NCBI GenBank assembly: GCA_034336665.1
Contig: CM067592.1
Location: forward strand, 32,733,942 to 32,797,941
DNA length: 64,000 nt
From: Luscinia megarhynchos
Lineage: Eukaryota > Chordata > Aves > Passeriformes > Turdidae
Reading direction: 5' to 3'
A program made the translations under genes and the position numbers. Under the pieces are notes generated by a model. It was given only the letters and a program-made list of their open reading frames with translations, was not told the origin of the DNA and searched no databases. This document shows, in pieces, positions 61,137 to 64,000 of the stretch; within the stretch, counting starts at the first letter, position 1; each line of letters begins with the position of its first letter.

Positions 61137-64000
61137 CCCCCAAATATGCAAACAAAACGCTGCACACTGACTCAGTGCAGCAGGAGAGGGCAGGGAAGTG
61201 TTTGCTTGCACTGCACCTCAGGTGGTCTTTCTACCTTTAGGTAAGGCTTCAGAAAGGTAGCTGATACGCTGATACATGAAGCTAACAGATGGGACATGTG
61301 GAAATATCTCTATGAGTCATCCCCATTTTCGTCAATAAAAGTCATGAAACACGTCAATCATGATAAAATTACTTTTGTTGCCCATAATATTTACTAGAAG
61401 TGTTTTATATGGCTTACATAAACCACATCATGCAATGTCATGTCCAGTATTTTAGGAAATTATCTGGAGTTCTCTCATATTGGCTGCATCAAAGCTGGAC
61501 TGTTGTTTTGAGAGTTATTTCAAGTCACTGCCTCCATGTGTACCATGCCACATGCTTCTATTTCTGGCCACTACGTGTATCTGCAATAAAATGAAATTAT
61601 TAATGCATAACAATAGTCATTCAGTCTCTCCCTGTTTCGAAACTTTATCTATAAGACAACAGTTTCCCCATTGTATTTGGTATGTGAAGCTGTTTCATAA
61701 AGTTACACTTATTTATACAGAGCTTTAAATTGCAGCCTATTTGCAAGAGTTTTGTTTCATATATTTAAAGACTTTTTTTGAGCCTGGACCTGCAGGCTAT
61801 TTCACCGTACAACATACATTACAGTGCAAACAAAACAGCCCTTAATATCACATACAGAAAGTGTGTTACATGCTGACTTCAGCAGAATGGAATGTCTTGG
61901 TGGTGAGTCCAGCCACTCACCACATGCACCTTAAAGGATGGTCCTGCAGCAGCACATGCCCTGACAAGATGAGTTCAGGTGGAAGACTGAAAGGATATTC
62001 CTGAATTTGTTTGCAGTGTCTTCATCTGGTTCGTCAGTAGAGAAGTAGCATCACTCAGCATATTTGCACATTGTCTCCCATCATTTGCAAGCCCATGCTG
62101 AGCAGTGCAGCTTGTGATGTACCACAGACCCACTGCAGCACCACAGGCACGGCAGCAACAATGCAGTTGTGCTCATGCTTGAAGCTCTCCTTTGCACTTC
62201 CTCCTGCCCTAATAGCACCCTTTCAAAGATACATTTGTAGGCAAATTCTCTTTCAGTCAACTAGATCAGGGAGAGATGGCTTGCAATAAAACCAAAATAT
62301 TTATTGATTTCAAATCTAGAGCAGGTGCCTTGTTGCAGTGGTAGAGCCTGAACTAGAAGGGAGGAAATATTTATGTTAATATCACCCCTTTCTATGATCA
62401 AACACTTGTGCTCTTTCCCTGGAAGTAATGCAGATGTCCAGTAATATAGTGTTTGGGCAGGTCCTGAGCACACCCATAATGTTTGGAGAACTTTGCTGCT
62501 GACTGATGACTGGACAGAAAACCACAAAAGGTCAAAGCTGGAAGAAATAATGTCTTGGAATCAATTCAGCTTGTTTATATAGACCTTCCAAACGCATGTC
62601 TGATGTACTCTTTCAGAGACCACTGTTACTATCAAGCATTTGATGACAATAGAGTAGTGAAAGATTGTCAATAATATTTATTTAATCTCCTTTATCTTTT
62701 ATTCCTCAATATCCAGGCTAAAGCTAGAGGTAGCTCACAGCAGTAGCTGATGGATTATCTGACAAATTGTTCAAGATATTTGGAAGGGGTTTATTAGTCC
62801 AAAGCCAGTGTACACTAGAACTAGACAAATGATCCAATATTCTTATTCCTTTCCAGAAGCCAATGAGTTTGTTATGGAGGTGAGCCGAGAGCTATCCTGA
62901 ACAGTGCCAAATATTTTCCAGAGTCAGAAACTACTGAGAAGAAAGCTCCTTTTTACTGCCAAATCCCTGAGGCCAAAAGAGAACATTGCTAAATTTCACT
63001 GTAAGAAAAGCTGAATCCTGCAGATGTGGAAGGAGAGACCAGAGGTGCCAGATGGGTACATGATGCCATGTAAAACAGCAATACCTGCTTCTTTATGCAA
63101 AATATTTTTGAAAACTACAGGAAAAGAAAGACTACAACTCCTAACTGCTAGCCTATTATCTAGCACTCAAGGAGAAGGATGAGGAAAAAAGAATAGCTGA
63201 GAAAACAGAGTTCCTTCAAATTTCAGATGGCACAAGGAGGACATAAATGACCCATTTGTTAGATTCTAACACACATCAGCACTATTTATTTGCAGTTGTG
63301 GGGGGATCACACAATAAAACATTCACAGGCTTCCCCTGTGGTGGTCTCTCTGCAGAAGTTATTATCTCAGAAGAAGTCATTCAAAGACAGCCTGTTTTTT
63401 TCACCACCACTATAGCTCCCAAGCACTCCCACAACCACTTTTGGTCACCTCAGCCTGCCCTCTCCTAAAGTTTGGATTTGTTACTGCAGCCCACGATGCC
63501 TCTTGATGCCCATTAACCTGTGCTGGTTATGGACCATATGCTTGGAAATGCTGCTCTTGCCCCCTCACTCCAGAGGCCCTGAGAATGCAGTGTTTCCCTG
63601 TCTTTTACTCCAGCAAACTCCCTTTCCTCACTGCTCTTCCTTCCAGTCGGCCACAGCATTATAGCCCCAGTATGCCAGCTTCATGCATGCCACTAAAATG
63701 CATGGTCACCTGATGACCCAGTCTGATGCCCAAGGCTGTCTATCACAAATTGCCTGCATAAGGCTGCTCAGTAAAATGCTTTGTCTTTTTATTAAAAATA
63801 TCTGAATTAGAAGCTGCATTATAAATTTAGTTATTCATTCTCTTAGAATTTTTTTTCATGGTCTGTCTGATGGACCAGAACAAAATCTGTTACAAAGAAG
63901 TGAAGTTATAAATGATTATGTGTGTGTCAGACCACCAGGTTAATCATGGGTCGTTCTAGTGAGCACTAGCATTTCTCCTGTTACTAACTAATAAACAATA
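61137..64000. other. non-coding, nothing recognised
   Basis: Unique-looking sequence to the window edge. A short inverted repeat (CTACCTTT...AAAGGTAG) lies near 61.23-61.26 kb. Open frames are under 90 codons with no motif. A gene just beyond the right edge cannot be excluded. Confidence 0.5.

Overview
The window reads as ordinary non-coding nuclear DNA of a bird, perhaps a songbird: AT-rich, CpG-poor by eye, with no operon-like layout. The avian call rests on two repeat classes. First, there are at least eight degraded CR1 LINE pieces, several ending in the ATTCTATGAT-type 3' terminus. Second, there are LTR sequences of a kind I recognise from avian endogenous retroviruses (ERVs). Family names would need a repeat-library search, so none below CR1 or ERV-LTR level are given. 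I found no convincing protein-coding exon, tRNA, rRNA or known small RNA. The window is probably intergenic or lies within a very large intron.

Layout. 603-1456 is a CR1 3' fragment (reverse transcriptase C-terminus to tail). About 1.5-14 kb is unique-looking DNA with low-complexity tracts. 14168-14629 is a second CR1 tail. From 14.6 to 43 kb most is unique sequence with three short CR1 remnants (18.7, 23.1 and 26.2 kb), scattered A/T/GT-rich tracts, and a cluster of homeodomain-like sites at 23.60-23.70 kb. 43230-43905 is a minus-strand piece of CR1 ORF2 covering the endonuclease domain. It is followed by a truncated LTR (44491-44717) and a longer CR1 copy (45017-45979) whose RT catalytic box is destroyed. 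Another CR1 tail lies at 48793-49202.

The most structured part is 55.5-61.1 kb. A 539-nt tract contains only purines on the plus strand (GAAA-type microsatellite, 55504-56042). A CR1 remnant follows at 58.0 kb. Then comes an ERV-derived composite (58935-61136) holding a 22-copy, 40-bp minisatellite (58994-59890). The composite is bounded on the left by an LTR-like terminus in minus orientation and on the right by a full-length-looking LTR in plus orientation.

No genes here work together as a system. The long open frames at 55.4-56.1 and 58.9-60.1 kb are by-products of tandem repeats. I found no exciting undescribed system. The best leads are the minisatellite inside the ERV element, the giant homopurine tract, the opposed LTR ends, a CR1 endonuclease fragment that lacks its 3' end, and a duplicated SOX-like/homeodomain-like motif pair.
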